From: Gudongella sp034006985 | GTDB lineage: Bacteria > Bacillota > Clostridia > Tissierellales > Tissierellaceae | NCBI GenBank assembly: GCA_034006985.1 | Contig: JAVERT010000009.1 | Location: 29,181 to 93,180, forward strand | Direction of reading: 5' to 3' | Length of the DNA stretch: 64,000 nucleotides | Shown: positions 33,163 through 42,595 of the stretch, in pieces | Numbering within the stretch: the stretch's first letter is position 1 | Layout: each line of letters starts with the position of its first letter | Program-made: the position numbers and the translations under genes | The notes under the pieces: model-generated | Database searches by the model: none | What the model was told of the DNA's origin: nothing | Seen by the model: the letters and a program-made list of their open reading frames with translations, nothing else

Positions 33163-34143
33163 ATGGAAGAAAGAAAGCCGCTTCTCGAGTTAAGGAACTT
33201 AAAGAAGTATTTTGATGTAAGTACAGGTTTCTTTAAAAAAGAAAAAGCCTACCTTACAGCAGTAGATGATGTATCATTTGATATATATAAAGGTGAAACT
33301 TTTGGACTTGTAGGAGAATCAGGTTGCGGAAAATCAACACTTGGGAGATGTATTGTAAGACTCTATGATCCAACAGATGGAAGTATAATATATGATGGTG
33401 AAGATATTACAAGGATATCACAAAAAGAAATGTTGAATTATAGGAAAAGACTCCAAATGATATTTCAAGATCCATATGCTTCATTAAATACTAGACTTAC
33501 AATTGCAGAAATCATTGGAGAAGGAATTGAAACTCATAAATTATACTCGGGTGATGAGAAGCTAGAAAAAATATATAATCTTTTAACAACAGTAGGTCTA
33601 AAGAGAGAACATGCAAGCAGATATCCACATGAATTTTCTGGTGGACAAAGGCAACGTATCGGAATTGCAAGGTCTTTAGCTGTTGAACCAGACTTGATTG
33701 TATGTGATGAGCCAATTTCAGCACTTGATGTATCTATTCAAGCTCAAGTTGTTAATATGCTTGAGGATTTACAAAATGATATGGGACTAACTTACCTTTT
33801 TATAGCACATGATTTATCAATGGTTAAGCATATATCAGATAGAATTGGGGTTATGTACCTAGGTAAGATGATGGAAATTACAACAAGTGAGGAGCTTTAT
33901 GACAATCCACTCCATCCTTATACACAAGCACTGCTTTCGGCTATTCCAGTTCCTGACCCAAGGCACCATAGCATGAGCAAAAGGATAATTCTGCAGGGAG
34001 ATGTAAAAAGCCCAATAAATCCACCTGTTGGATGTAGATTCAGCTCAAGATGTAGATATAAGATGGATATATGTACAGAGGTAACTCCAGAGCTTAGAGA
34101 GGTTGAACCAGGCCACTTTGTAGCTTGTCATCTTGTCAAATAA
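33163..34143 (+). CDS. oppF: Oligopeptide ABC transporter ATPase OppF
   Basis: Second ATPase, 326 residues, OppF type. It has Walker A GESGCGKST (about 54), signature FSGGQRQR, Walker B LIVCDEPISALD and the C-terminal CRFSSRCRYKMDIC Cys motif. The ATG at 33163 directly follows the oppD stop, with AAAGGAGG inside the end of oppD, so translation is coupled. A promoter for oppA overlaps the end of this gene. Confidence 0.94.
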   Translation: MEERKPLLELRNLKKYFDVSTGFFKKEKAYLTAVDDVSFDIYKGETFGLVGESGCGKSTLGRCIVRLYDPTDGSIIYDGEDITRISQKEMLNYRKRLQMIFQDPYASLNTRLTIAEIIGEGIETHKLYSGDEKLEKIYNLLTTVGLKREHASRYPHEFSGGQRQRIGIARSLAVEPDLIVCDEPISALDVSIQAQVVNMLEDLQNDMGLTYLFIAHDLSMVKHISDRIGVMYLGKMMEITTSEELYDNPLHPYTQALLSAIPVPDPRHHSMSKRIILQGDVKSPINPPVGCRFSSRCRYKMDICTEVTPELREVEPGHFVACHLVK

Positions 34144-34160
34144 AGAAATTGTGGTATAAT
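34133..34160 (+). promoter_or_regulatory. Candidate internal promoter for oppA
   Basis: TTGTCA (34133-34138), a 16-base spacer and TATAAT (34155-34160) preceded by TGG. It gives the binding-protein gene its own start in addition to readthrough from oppF, in keeping with the need for excess binding protein. Confidence 0.6.
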
Positions 34161-34254
34161 ATAGTAAATTGTAGTATTAAAGCAGATATAAGTGGTTTAT
34201 TCTAGGATTGCCTAGTTTAAATAGATGATATTAAATCAACGAGGAGGGGAAAAA

Positions 34255-35916
34255 ATGAATAAAAGATTATTAGCACTTTTCTTGGTATTGACTATGGTGT
34301 TTACAATAATGCTAGCAGGATGTAGCGCGCCAGCAGAAGAACCAGCAGTTGACCCTGGAACAGAACCAGCAGTAGAACCTGCGGAACCAGCAGCAGAGTC
34401 AGTATTTAATTGGAACGTAGGAGCAGACCCTAAAACTATTGACCCTGTACTTAACGGTGCAAGTGATGGTGGAGACGTTATAAACCAGACATTTGAAGGT
34501 CTTGTAAGAGAAAAAAGTGGTACTGTATATCCTGGTATTGCTGAAACTTGGGAAGTCTCAGAAGATGGTTTAACAGTTACTTTCAATTTAAGAGAATCTA
34601 ACTGGTCAGATGGATCTCCTCTTACAGCTAACGATTTTGTGTACTCTTGGAAAAGAGGAATGGATCCAGCTACAGCATCTGAGTATGCGTGGATTTGGGA
34701 ATATACAAATATTGTAGGAGCATTTGATGCTGTTAATGGCGCATCACTTGATGATGTAGGAATAAGTGCACCAGATGATTACACTCTAGAAGTTAAGCTT
34801 GAAACACCAACTGATTATATTGTAAGCTTGCTTTCATTCTACCACTTTATGCCAACCAAGCAGTCAGCTGTTGAAGCTGGACCTGATGGAGCATGGGCAA
34901 AAGATGCTGCTTTAGTTGTATCTAATGGACCTTTTGTTTTAACTGATTACACAATTGGTGGCGGATTAACACTTGTTAAAAACCCAGAATATTGGAATGC
35001 AGCAGAAGTGAAAATTGATAGAATAGAAGGTAAATTCATTGATGAGCAAGCAACAGCTTATCAAGCATACCAAAGTGGAGAGCTAGATTTCTTACCAGAT
35101 GTACCTCCAGCAGAGGTTTCATCATTAATAGCTGAAGATCCAAATTTCTATGTATTCCCATTACTAGGGACTTACTACTATAATATCAATATGGATCTTG
35201 ATTTATATCAAGATGTTAATGTAAGAAGAGCTATGAATTTAGCAATTGATAGAAATTTAATTTGTGAAACTATGGGATCTGGACAAGTACCAGCAACTGG
35301 GTTTGTACCTCCAGGATTCTTAGATAACGAAGGAAATGATTTCTTTGAAAAATCTGGCACTTATGGATTAGTAAACGATGCTAGTAAAGTAGAAGAAGCA
35401 CAAAAACTACTTGCTGATGCAGGGTATCCAGGTGGAGAAGGTTTCCCAGAATTTACAATTATGTATAACACATCAGAAGGACACCAACAAGTTGCTGAAC
35501 TAGTACAAGAAATGCTAAAAACTAATCTTGGAATGAAAGTTAATCTTGAAAACCAAGAGTGGGCAGTATTCCAAGATACTAGAAAAGCTGGCGACTACCA
35601 AATAGCTAGAGGTGGTTGGTTAACAGACTTTATGGATCCAATGGGATTATTAGCAATATTCACAACAGAGAATGATTATAATGATCCAAATTATAGCAAT
35701 GCAAAATATGACGAATTGCTTTCACTTGCTGCTAAAACAAGAGGCGCAGAGCATTTTGAGGCATTGTATGAAGCACAAGATATATTAATGACTGAACTTC
35801 CAATTATAACTGTATATCATTATACAGATGTATGTTTAGTTTCTCCAAAACTTCAAGGATGGGATAGATCAGTTCTTGGAACTATTGACTTTAGTTTAGC
35901 TGAAATCGTAGAATAA
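34255..35916 (+). CDS. oppA: Oligopeptide-binding lipoprotein OppA
   Basis: Extracellular lipoprotein of 553 residues in the SBP_bac_5 family, which binds peptides and delivers them to OppBCDF. Signal peptide with lipobox MLAGCS (Cys near residue 23), then a Pro/Ala/Glu-rich linker and the mature start NWNVGADPKTIDPVL. Typical later segments are WKRGMDPATASEYAW and VRRAMNLAIDRN. I choose the ATG at 34255 after GAGGAGGGG; the in-frame ATG at 34225 lies before that site. The gene ends in a terminator. Confidence 0.94.
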   Translation: MNKRLLALFLVLTMVFTIMLAGCSAPAEEPAVDPGTEPAVEPAEPAAESVFNWNVGADPKTIDPVLNGASDGGDVINQTFEGLVREKSGTVYPGIAETWEVSEDGLTVTFNLRESNWSDGSPLTANDFVYSWKRGMDPATASEYAWIWEYTNIVGAFDAVNGASLDDVGISAPDDYTLEVKLETPTDYIVSLLSFYHFMPTKQSAVEAGPDGAWAKDAALVVSNGPFVLTDYTIGGGLTLVKNPEYWNAAEVKIDRIEGKFIDEQATAYQAYQSGELDFLPDVPPAEVSSLIAEDPNFYVFPLLGTYYYNINMDLDLYQDVNVRRAMNLAIDRNLICETMGSGQVPATGFVPPGFLDNEGNDFFEKSGTYGLVNDASKVEEAQKLLADAGYPGGEGFPEFTIMYNTSEGHQQVAELVQEMLKTNLGMKVNLENQEWAVFQDTRKAGDYQIARGGWLTDFMDPMGLLAIFTTENDYNDPNYSNAKYDELLSLAAKTRGAEHFEALYEAQDILMTELPIITVYHYTDVCLVSPKLQGWDRSVLGTIDFSLAEIVE

Positions 35917-35927
35917 TAGATTAAGAT

Positions 35928-35957
35928 AAAGAGGCAATCCTTCGGGGTTGCCTTTTA
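35928..35957 (+). terminator. Terminator of the opp operon
   Basis: GGCAATCC pairs with GGGTTGCC around a TTCG tetraloop, followed by TTTTATTTG. The stable C(UUCG)G loop is typical of rho-independent terminators. Confidence 0.88.
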
Positions 35958-35958
35958 T

Positions 35959-35987
35959 TTGTTATAAAGTGAAATATATGTTAAAAT
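35959..35987 (+). promoter_or_regulatory. Candidate promoter of the MFS gene
   Basis: TTGTTA (35959-35964), 17-base spacer, TAAAAT (35982-35987), just downstream of the opp terminator and 33 bases before the gene. Confidence 0.45.
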
Positions 35988-36020
35988 AAAGTTTATTATG
36001 CATAGGAGAGAAGGGCTAAA

Positions 36021-37226
36021 TTGAACACTAAATATAAAAAGACAATGCTGATGGCAGCTTTTGTTTTTATAACAGCAAATTTTCATCATCCTAACACACC
36101 AAAGTTCTTTACAATGCTAAACTTACCAAACCATTTATTTGGGACATCTTTTGCAGTAATGGTCTTTGCAGTTTTTTTGACATCCCCAATATGGGGAAGC
36201 TTAGGAGATAATTATAGTAGAAAAAAAACGCTAGTTTATTCAACTTTATTTTATGGAATGAGTCAAATAGCGTTTGGTTTATCAGGAACTGTTTGGCAAA
36301 TATTACTCACTCGTGCTATTGCGGGAATTTTTAGTGGTGGATTTATGGTTGGACTTATGGCGATGATAGTTGATGTAAGTGATACAGCTAAAAGAGGAGA
36401 GAGAATTGCAGCTTATTCAGCATTGATGAGCGTAACTATGGCAATAGGATTTCTTATTGGTGGAGCTTTGGGGTATCTACCCGTAAGATATGTATTCTAT
36501 ATTCAAGGTACCACCATGATAGTTGTTAGTTTTCTAATGAGATTTATTCTAGAAGAATCTAATGAAGCTAAAAAGGATAAAACATCAAAACCACAATTTA
36601 TATGGAATATACTTCGAGATAAGGAGAAATCACAAGAGATATTTACTCCATGGATAGTTGTATTTTTAGGAATAACATTCTTTGTATTCATAGCTTTCTC
36701 GAGTAATAATAATGCTTTTAATTATTATTTAAGAGAAGAGTTAAATTTTGAACCTATAGTAAATGGAATTTGGAAGGCAGCAACTGGTTTAATAGGACTT
36801 GTGGCAAATCTTACTATAAATGTATGGATAGTAAGGAAAAGAGAACTTAAAACCGCGTTAAGAGCTGTACTTTCACTAGCCCTCTTGGGTGCCACAATGA
36901 TATTTTTAAATGATTCAATGTACCCATTTATGCTTTGGGGTTTATTCTATTTTACAATGCATACTATATTATTTCCCTTGCTTCAAAACTTTGCAGTACA
37001 GAAATCAGCTCAGGGTGCAGGGTTTATGGCAGGGTTATTTACTGCAGTAAAAGCTTTAGGAGAAATGATAGGTTCTAGTGTTGCAGGATTCTCATATGAC
37101 TTTGGATCAAAGATACCTTTTCTTATTTCAACAATTGCTCTTTCCATTGCAATTATTTTAAGTATTGTTCAATATATAAATAGAAATAAGGAAAATAATA
37201 TTGAAAAGAGTTTAAAGAAAGTATAG
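36021..37226 (+). CDS. MFS transporter
   Basis: Major facilitator protein of 401 residues with about twelve hydrophobic segments. The loop 2-3 motif is GDNYSRKKTL (about residue 62) and the central loop between helices 6 and 7 is charged (about 175-200, EESNEAKKDK). This layout is that of drug or small-molecule exporters (MFS_1), but the substrate cannot be told. TTG at 36021 follows AGGAGAGAAGGG. It is followed after 32 bases by a small membrane peptide gene that shares the terminator. Confidence 0.85.
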   Translation: MNTKYKKTMLMAAFVFITANFHHPNTPKFFTMLNLPNHLFGTSFAVMVFAVFLTSPIWGSLGDNYSRKKTLVYSTLFYGMSQIAFGLSGTVWQILLTRAIAGIFSGGFMVGLMAMIVDVSDTAKRGERIAAYSALMSVTMAIGFLIGGALGYLPVRYVFYIQGTTMIVVSFLMRFILEESNEAKKDKTSKPQFIWNILRDKEKSQEIFTPWIVVFLGITFFVFIAFSSNNNAFNYYLREELNFEPIVNGIWKAATGLIGLVANLTINVWIVRKRELKTALRAVLSLALLGATMIFLNDSMYPFMLWGLFYFTMHTILFPLLQNFAVQKSAQGAGFMAGLFTAVKALGEMIGSSVAGFSYDFGSKIPFLISTIALSIAIILSIVQYINRNKENNIEKSLKKV

Positions 37227-37258
37227 AATAAAGATAGAACATTTTAGGAGATGATAAA

Positions 37259-37357
37259 ATGATGAATATAAGAAATAAAAGAATAGTGATGTTAGTGATT
37301 GTTGGAATCATTGCGGTAGCAATGGTAGCACCTTTGCTTTTAAGTTCGTTTTATTAA
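37259..37357 (+). CDS. 32-residue single-helix membrane miniprotein
   Basis: Short frame of 32 codons starting at ATG 37259, with AGGAG eight bases upstream, and ending in TAA at 37357. The product has a basic head (MMNIRNKR) and one hydrophobic helix of about 21 residues ending LLLSSFY. A terminator follows two bases later. The good ribosome binding site, the positive-inside helix and its own terminator argue that it is translated. It resembles in architecture the Prli42 and DUF4044 miniproteins of Firmicutes, but I cannot establish homology. Function unknown. Confidence 0.6.
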   Translation: MMNIRNKRIVMLVIVGIIAVAMVAPLLLSSFY

Positions 37358-37358
37358 G

Positions 37359-37382
37359 AACTCCCTTATAGGGAGTTTTTTT
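37359..37382 (+). terminator. Terminator after the miniprotein
   Basis: AACTCCC (37359-37365) and GGGAGTT (37371-37377) with a five-base loop and an uninterrupted T-run to 37382. Confidence 0.88.
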
Positions 37383-37508
37383 ATGCCCAGAATTAAGGGA
37401 ATTAATAATTGTGTCATTATAAGTGCCAGCATATGTCATTGACAAATAACAAAACACCAACAAAACTATTGTATTTTTATATATACTCAAATTGAGAGGT
37501 GATGTCCA

Positions 37509-37811
37509 ATGGACTACAAACTTAATCTTCAAACTGGGTTTTATAAAAAGACGGCATATAATATAAAAATCGAAAAGCATAAAATGACATTGATTCCACT
37601 TAATAATTCTGACATTGAAAGCATTCAAATTTTAGATAAAGATATTACAGCTATCCTAGTAGATGACCTAAAAAACCCTGGAATTGAAATTCAGACATAC
37701 TCCAGAAATTTTATAGGAACCCTAGACAAAGACACTAATATGATGGACTTAATTATCTTAATGAAGGAGTACTTAAATGTGGACTTCATTTTTATTGGAG
37801 GTGGAGAATAG
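37509..37811 (+). CDS. Hypothetical protein, 100 residues
   Basis: I do not recognise this protein. It starts at the ATG at 37509 after GAGAGGTGATG and has 100 residues without a signal peptide or membrane helix. The strand-rich pattern, with repeated short basic and hydrophobic stretches (AYNIKIEKHKMTLIPL), a VDDL turn and a final amphipathic helix (LIILMKEYLNVDFIFI), would fit a small PH-like or beta-sandwich fold with a C-terminal helix. It stands alone between the miniprotein unit and the Lon-like gene. The 250 bases after it contain no feature I can name. Confidence 0.6.
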   Translation: MDYKLNLQTGFYKKTAYNIKIEKHKMTLIPLNNSDIESIQILDKDITAILVDDLKNPGIEIQTYSRNFIGTLDKDTNMMDLIILMKEYLNVDFIFIGGGE

Positions 37812-38062
37812 TAAAAGTAGTTTTAGGGTAGGATAATGAAAATATAGAATAAGTGAAATTAAAATAGTCTCCTTATAGAGTATAAACAAAAATCTGCTTC
37901 TTGTCTTTTAATAGATTTATCTATGAAGATAAGGAGTATATTTTTATACGTTGATTTATCAATGACGGTTTTAGGTGCTGATTTCTATACCAACCAGTGA
38001 TTTTATACTTTTCTTAAGGGTATAAGAATTTATAAGAGAAGCATATAAAGGGGGAATTTTCA

Positions 38063-40408
38063 TTGAAAAACAAATTTAGATTAGAGACAGAACAACTAAA
38101 AAGTAATGACGTACTTGCTAATTTAGAATTTGATACCACAGCAGATATTAAACCGATACAAGGTATAATTGGTCAGGAAAGAGGTACTAAAGCTTTAAGC
38201 TTTGGACTTAGAATGCAAAAGAAAGGTTATAATATTTATGTTGCAGGTCTAAGTGGAACGGGGAGGAGTAGTTTCACCTATTCTATTGCCAAAGAATTTG
38301 CAAAAGATCGGCCAGTGCCTCAGGATTGGGTTTATGTATATAATTTTGAGCATAAAGAATTCCCCAAAGCCCTTTCTTTTAAAACTGGAGAGGGGAAACT
38401 TTTTAAAAAAGACTTAGAAGAAACTATAGAAAATTTCAAGAGAATTATCCCGCAAACATTTTCTGGTATTCAATATGAATCTAGGAAGAATGATTTATTA
38501 AAGATTTTCAATCAAGATAAAGGTGAATTATTGAAGAAATTAAATGAAAAATCAGCCAAGTATAATTTTGCTTATACTTCTAGTGATCAAGGATTAATTT
38601 CAATTCCTCTAAAAGATGGCAAACCAATAAATGAAAAAGAATACGATGAGTTAGGTCTAGAAGAACGAGAAACACTTATGGAAGAGTATGAAGAACTTAG
38701 GATTGCAAGTGTTGAAGAGTTTAACGACCTTAGAGTATTAGATGAGAACTTAAATAATGATATTATTCAGCTTGAACAAAGCATAGTTCAAGAAACGATA
38801 CAATATGACATTAGAAAACTCTTAGATAAATATGGAGTAAGACCAACTACTGCAATTTATATAAATGAGATGGAAAAAGATATCCTTGATAATATAGATA
38901 GCTTTAAAGTGGATCAAAAGCCACAGAACATATCGTTTTTTGAGATGCCACAGGGTTCTGGTGACAATTTCTTTTTAAGATATAAGGTGAATTTATTTAT
39001 CGATAATAGTCAGCTAGAGAGTGCGCCAATTATAAATGAGTCGAATCCAGTCTATAATAATATTATGGGACAGATTGAGTATAAAAGTCAGATGGGGGTT
39101 TTAACTACGGACTTTACTCAAATTAAACCAGGTTCTCTACACCAGGCAAATGGGGGATATATTATATTTCAGATGAAAGAGATTCTTAACAATCCTATAT
39201 CTTGGGAAATGTTAAAAAGGAGTTTAAAAACAAATGAAATAAATATTGAAAATTATAATCGATTAACAGGTATGACTATAACTTCATCACTTAAACCCGA
39301 ACCAATACCACTTGATGTAAAGGTAATAATTATTGGGGATGAATACACCTATAGTTTACTTTATAATTATGATGATGATTTTAGAAAACTCTTTAAAGTT
39401 ATGGCTGATTTTGATGTTGTTATGGATAAAAACAAGGAAAATATATATAGAATGGCAGAGTTTATAGCAAATTCAGTTGAAGAAAATGGAATAAGACATT
39501 TTGATAAAGCCGCAGTTGCAAGGGTTGTTGATTATAGTACTAGACTAGCAGATAATCAGCTTAAGCTTAGTACTCAGTTTAACCATATAATAGAAGTATT
39601 ATTTGAGGCTGATTTTTGGGCGAAAGAAGAAAAGCTAGAAGTAGTGAATGAAAGTCATATTAAAAAGGCAATTGAAGAGAAGGTATATAGATCAAATAAG
39701 TATGAGGAAAGATTAAATGAAATGTTTATCGATGGTACGCTCCTTATGGATATAAAAGGTTATGAGGTTGGGCAGATAAATGGCCTTGCTGTAATGGGTA
39801 CAGGAGAGTATTCATTTGGTAAACCAAGTAGGATTACTGCTTCCGTTTATGCGGGGGAAGAAGGCATAATAAATATTGAAAGAGAGTCCAAACAAAGTGG
39901 TAGGATCCATGATAAGGGTGTATTTATTCTGAGTGGATATCTAGGCCAAAAGTATGCTAAGAAAACTCCACTAGGACTCACTATAGGCATAGGATTTGAA
40001 CAGAGCTATTCATTTATAGATGGAGATAGCGCATCAAGCACAGAATTATATGCTATTCTTTCATCTATTGCTGAAGTACCTATCAAGCAATTTTTAGCTG
40101 TTACTGGGTCTGTAAATCAGAAGGGAGAAATTCAACCAATTGGTGGGGTAAATGAAAAAATTGAAGGATTTTATCAGGTATGTAAACTAATCGGATTAAC
40201 TGGCGAACAGGGCGTAGTAATACCGAATACAAATGTTAAAAATCTTATGTTAAAAGATGAAGTAATCCAAGCGGTTGCCGATAATAATTTCCATATTTAT
40301 GCTATAGATACTATTAAAGATGGAATAGAAATAATGATGGATATAACAGAGGCGGAACTTGATCAGATAATAAATAAAAAACTTCAGAGTATAATAAAAA
40401 CAGATTAA
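38063..40408 (+). CDS. Lon-like ATP-dependent serine protease (AAA_32 type)
   Basis: Cytoplasmic AAA+ protease of 781 residues. It has an N-terminal AAA_32-type ATPase domain and a C-terminal Lon protease domain with the catalytic dyad Ser656 (GDSASS) and Lys699 (NEKIEG), 43 residues apart as in Lon. The Walker A loop reads GLSGTGRSS, with Arg where most P-loops have Lys. A central helical region (about 95-260, rich in Glu and Lys) interrupts the ATPase domain. There is no Lon N-terminal substrate domain, so this is a Lon-related protease and not Lon itself. TTG at 38063 follows AAAGGGGG. Confidence 0.88.
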   Translation: MKNKFRLETEQLKSNDVLANLEFDTTADIKPIQGIIGQERGTKALSFGLRMQKKGYNIYVAGLSGTGRSSFTYSIAKEFAKDRPVPQDWVYVYNFEHKEFPKALSFKTGEGKLFKKDLEETIENFKRIIPQTFSGIQYESRKNDLLKIFNQDKGELLKKLNEKSAKYNFAYTSSDQGLISIPLKDGKPINEKEYDELGLEERETLMEEYEELRIASVEEFNDLRVLDENLNNDIIQLEQSIVQETIQYDIRKLLDKYGVRPTTAIYINEMEKDILDNIDSFKVDQKPQNISFFEMPQGSGDNFFLRYKVNLFIDNSQLESAPIINESNPVYNNIMGQIEYKSQMGVLTTDFTQIKPGSLHQANGGYIIFQMKEILNNPISWEMLKRSLKTNEINIENYNRLTGMTITSSLKPEPIPLDVKVIIIGDEYTYSLLYNYDDDFRKLFKVMADFDVVMDKNKENIYRMAEFIANSVEENGIRHFDKAAVARVVDYSTRLADNQLKLSTQFNHIIEVLFEADFWAKEEKLEVVNESHIKKAIEEKVYRSNKYEERLNEMFIDGTLLMDIKGYEVGQINGLAVMGTGEYSFGKPSRITASVYAGEEGIINIERESKQSGRIHDKGVFILSGYLGQKYAKKTPLGLTIGIGFEQSYSFIDGDSASSTELYAILSSIAEVPIKQFLAVTGSVNQKGEIQPIGGVNEKIEGFYQVCKLIGLTGEQGVVIPNTNVKNLMLKDEVIQAVADNNFHIYAIDTIKDGIEIMMDITEAELDQIINKKLQSIIKTD

Positions 40409-40409
40409 T

Positions 40410-40454
40410 AAAAAGTTCGCCTATTAGCAAAATTGCTTAATAGGCGAACTTTTT
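40410..40454. terminator. Long bidirectional terminator
   Basis: Perfect 17-bp stem (40410-40426 with 40438-40454) plus an inner GCAA/TTGC pairing, with A and T runs on its flanks. It ends the Lon-like gene and the converging SLH-type gene. Confidence 0.9.
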
Positions 40455-40461
40455 ATTTTGG

Positions 40462-41175
40462 TTATAGAGTTAAATTTTGAATTTCTTTTCTGATTTCCAT
40501 AACATCTTCTTTAGGACTAGTTTCTATTTTTGTTTCTTCCTCAATTTCTTCTTTAGGTAATTCTTCTTTTGGAGAAGAAATCTTTAAGTCAAGTTCAAGG
40601 ATTTGTGCTAGAGTAAGTGGACTACCCTTTTTATTTAACTGGAGTGCATTTAATGTCATATAAGCCATATCTTTTCTTAATAGTTCTGAAGATGGATCTA
40701 AGTCAAGTCCTTTCATAATTCCCAATTTTGTAGCTATTTCAGGCACTGATGTATAGATTCCTGATTCCTCTTTATAATCTAGTACCCTTAATAAAACAAC
40801 TTGAAAATCTTGAACCTTTACATCTTCCCCAAAACCAAATCGTTTTCCTGCCATGCCAATAATCAAATTTTTATCTGTAGCCCATTTGATATAGCTGTGA
40901 TAATATGAATTTGTTGCATTCAAATCGTTAAAGTCAGGGGGCATTAGGTAATTACTAGCTTTATTTTCTTCTTTATAAAGTCTACTTAAAAGTACAACCA
41001 TATCTTGTCTTTTAAGTGGCTTATCAAGCATTAAATTACCATAGCTATCGCCTTTTAATACTCCAAGGTCTTTTAAAACTTCAGGTGCTAGCACTTCATC
41101 AGCATAGGAATTAAAACTAGGAATAAGAGAAAATAGCAAAGCTATAGATAGTATAAATATTAATTTTTTAGTCAA
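40462..41175 (-). CDS. Secreted SLH-domain-like protein
   Basis: Exported protein of 237 residues with a signal peptide (about 1-25, ending NSYADE) and roughly two or three S-layer-homology-type repeats: LKDLGVLKGDSYGNL...KPLKRQDMVVLLSRL, then YIKWATDKNLIIGM...VQDFQVVLLRVL, then ATKLGIMKGLDL...LRKDMAYMTLNAL. The C-terminal 45 residues are Glu/Lys/Pro-rich and probably disordered. SLH repeats anchor proteins to secondary cell-wall polymer. TTG at 41175 follows GGAGAT. It sits downstream of the CARDB/FtsX system but behind a terminator, so it has its own promoter. Confidence 0.75.
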   Translation of the reverse strand: MTKKLIFILSIALLFSLIPSFNSYADEVLAPEVLKDLGVLKGDSYGNLMLDKPLKRQDMVVLLSRLYKEENKASNYLMPPDFNDLNATNSYYHSYIKWATDKNLIIGMAGKRFGFGEDVKVQDFQVVLLRVLDYKEESGIYTSVPEIATKLGIMKGLDLDPSSELLRKDMAYMTLNALQLNKKGSPLTLAQILELDLKISSPKEELPKEEIEEETKIETSPKEDVMEIRKEIQNLTL

Positions 41176-41261
41176 AGTTCTATCTCCTTTCTCAAGTTAA
41201 TGTCTTAATCTCATTATACTACTGAAGATGCCTATTCTATATTAAGATATCGTGACAAAAA

Positions 41262-41283
41262 AATAAGCCTTTTCAGGCTTATT
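41262..41283 (-). terminator. Terminator of the ABC/CARDB operon
   Basis: AATAAGCCT (41262-41270) / AGGCTTATT (41275-41283) with a four-base loop; on the minus strand it is followed by a T-run and overlaps the permease stop codon. Confidence 0.85.
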
Positions 41284-42595
41284 CTGTTCTAATTGCTTCA
41301 ATTGCGGAAAGATTCATAGCTCGCCTTGCTGGATAATATCCGGAAACGACTCCTATTAAGGCAGAAAAAGCGAGTGCAGCAAATACTAACCAAATTGGAA
41401 TAATAGAGATTTTAATTTCTCCACCAGTTCCAAAGAAATTTCCAAATACATAGCTAAATTTATTGATTATAAATGAGAGTAAAAAGCTAAAAGAAATTCC
41501 AATTACTCCACCCAAAACTCCAATAAGAGCAGATTCAAAAATAAATAATTTTTTGATATCATTTATTGAAGCTCCAATTACTTTCATAATACCAATTTCT
41601 CTCGTTCTTTCGTAGATACTCATTACCATAGTATTAGTGATACCAATTGCAGCTACAAGTAAAGAAATGGCTCCAATTCCGCCTAGTACAAGTTGAATTA
41701 CTCCAGCGGTCCCTTTCATAGATTCAAGCTGATCATTTAAGCTATATGCTTCATGGCCCATATCTTTTATAGTTTGCTGGGCATCAGCTACGTTTTTCAT
41801 ATCATCAACTTTGACGTCAATTTGTTGATATACAGAAGAATTGTTTTGACCAGGTTGAGGTCTTACTTTTTCAATTTTTTCTTTTTCTTTAATTAGTTTT
41901 TGTACTTGGCTTATAGGCATCCAAACTCCATAGCTATGTTCCCAGTTTTGCCCTTGTGCTAAAACTCCAGCAACCTTTAACTTATACTCAGGGTAGTTTA
42001 TTTTTTCAGCATTAGGATCGTTATATCCATAGTTTGGGTCAAGGGTTAAGCTCATTTTGTCCTTCATAAGATCAACCTTTATTTCTCTCCAAATTCGTGC
42101 ATTTGGATCATAGAAATTCTGTGCCATATCGCTTCCAAATATTATCGTCATTTCATCATTTTTTTCAAGCAATCTTCCTTCTCCAATTTCGAAACTAAAT
42201 TCTTCCATTGTATCAGGATCAATACCCTTTATAGGAATACCCGCGATATACTTTCCGTTTATAACCGTACCGTAGGTTTCGAGTGTTGGACTAACTGCTG
42301 TAACATGCGGAATCATTTTAAATGAAGCAACTGCTGCATCATCAAGTTTCACTTCTTTTCCAATACTAGGTGAGGGTATAGATGGATCATTCCAACTTTG
42401 ATGAACGTTTATTGTGGTCAAATCTCCCCATTGAGCAATTTGATCTTCAAAGGCTTGAGATAATCCAAAACCTAAACTCAGCATGACTATAATTGAACTT
42501 GCGCCAATAATTACGCCTAAAACAGTTAAGAATGTTCTAAGCTTTCTTCTCCATAGATTTTTAACTCCCATTAAGATAAGGTCTAAATTATTCAT
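41279..42595 (-). CDS. MacB/FtsX-type ABC transporter permease
   Basis: Membrane protein of 438 residues with the four-helix MacB/FtsX plan: helix 1 at about 22-45 after the basic KNLWRRKLRTFLTVLGVIIG head, a large extracellular domain (about 50-300), then three helices with TREIGIMKVIGAS in between and a C-terminal YYPARRAMNLSAIEAIR motif. Such permeases do not carry solutes through a channel but transmit ATPase motion to outside partners (mechanotransmission). It overlaps the preceding CARDB-like gene by eight bases. With the ATPase and the CARDB protein it forms a three-gene export or envelope system. Confidence 0.88.
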   Translation of the reverse strand: MNNLDLILMGVKNLWRRKLRTFLTVLGVIIGASSIIVMLSLGFGLSQAFEDQIAQWGDLTTINVHQSWNDPSIPSPSIGKEVKLDDAAVASFKMIPHVTAVSPTLETYGTVINGKYIAGIPIKGIDPDTMEEFSFEIGEGRLLEKNDEMTIIFGSDMAQNFYDPNARIWREIKVDLMKDKMSLTLDPNYGYNDPNAEKINYPEYKLKVAGVLAQGQNWEHSYGVWMPISQVQKLIKEKEKIEKVRPQPGQNNSSVYQQIDVKVDDMKNVADAQQTIKDMGHEAYSLNDQLESMKGTAGVIQLVLGGIGAISLLVAAIGITNTMVMSIYERTREIGIMKVIGASINDIKKLFIFESALIGVLGGVIGISFSFLLSFIINKFSYVFGNFFGTGGEIKISIIPIWLVFAALAFSALIGVVSGYYPARRAMNLSAIEAIRTE

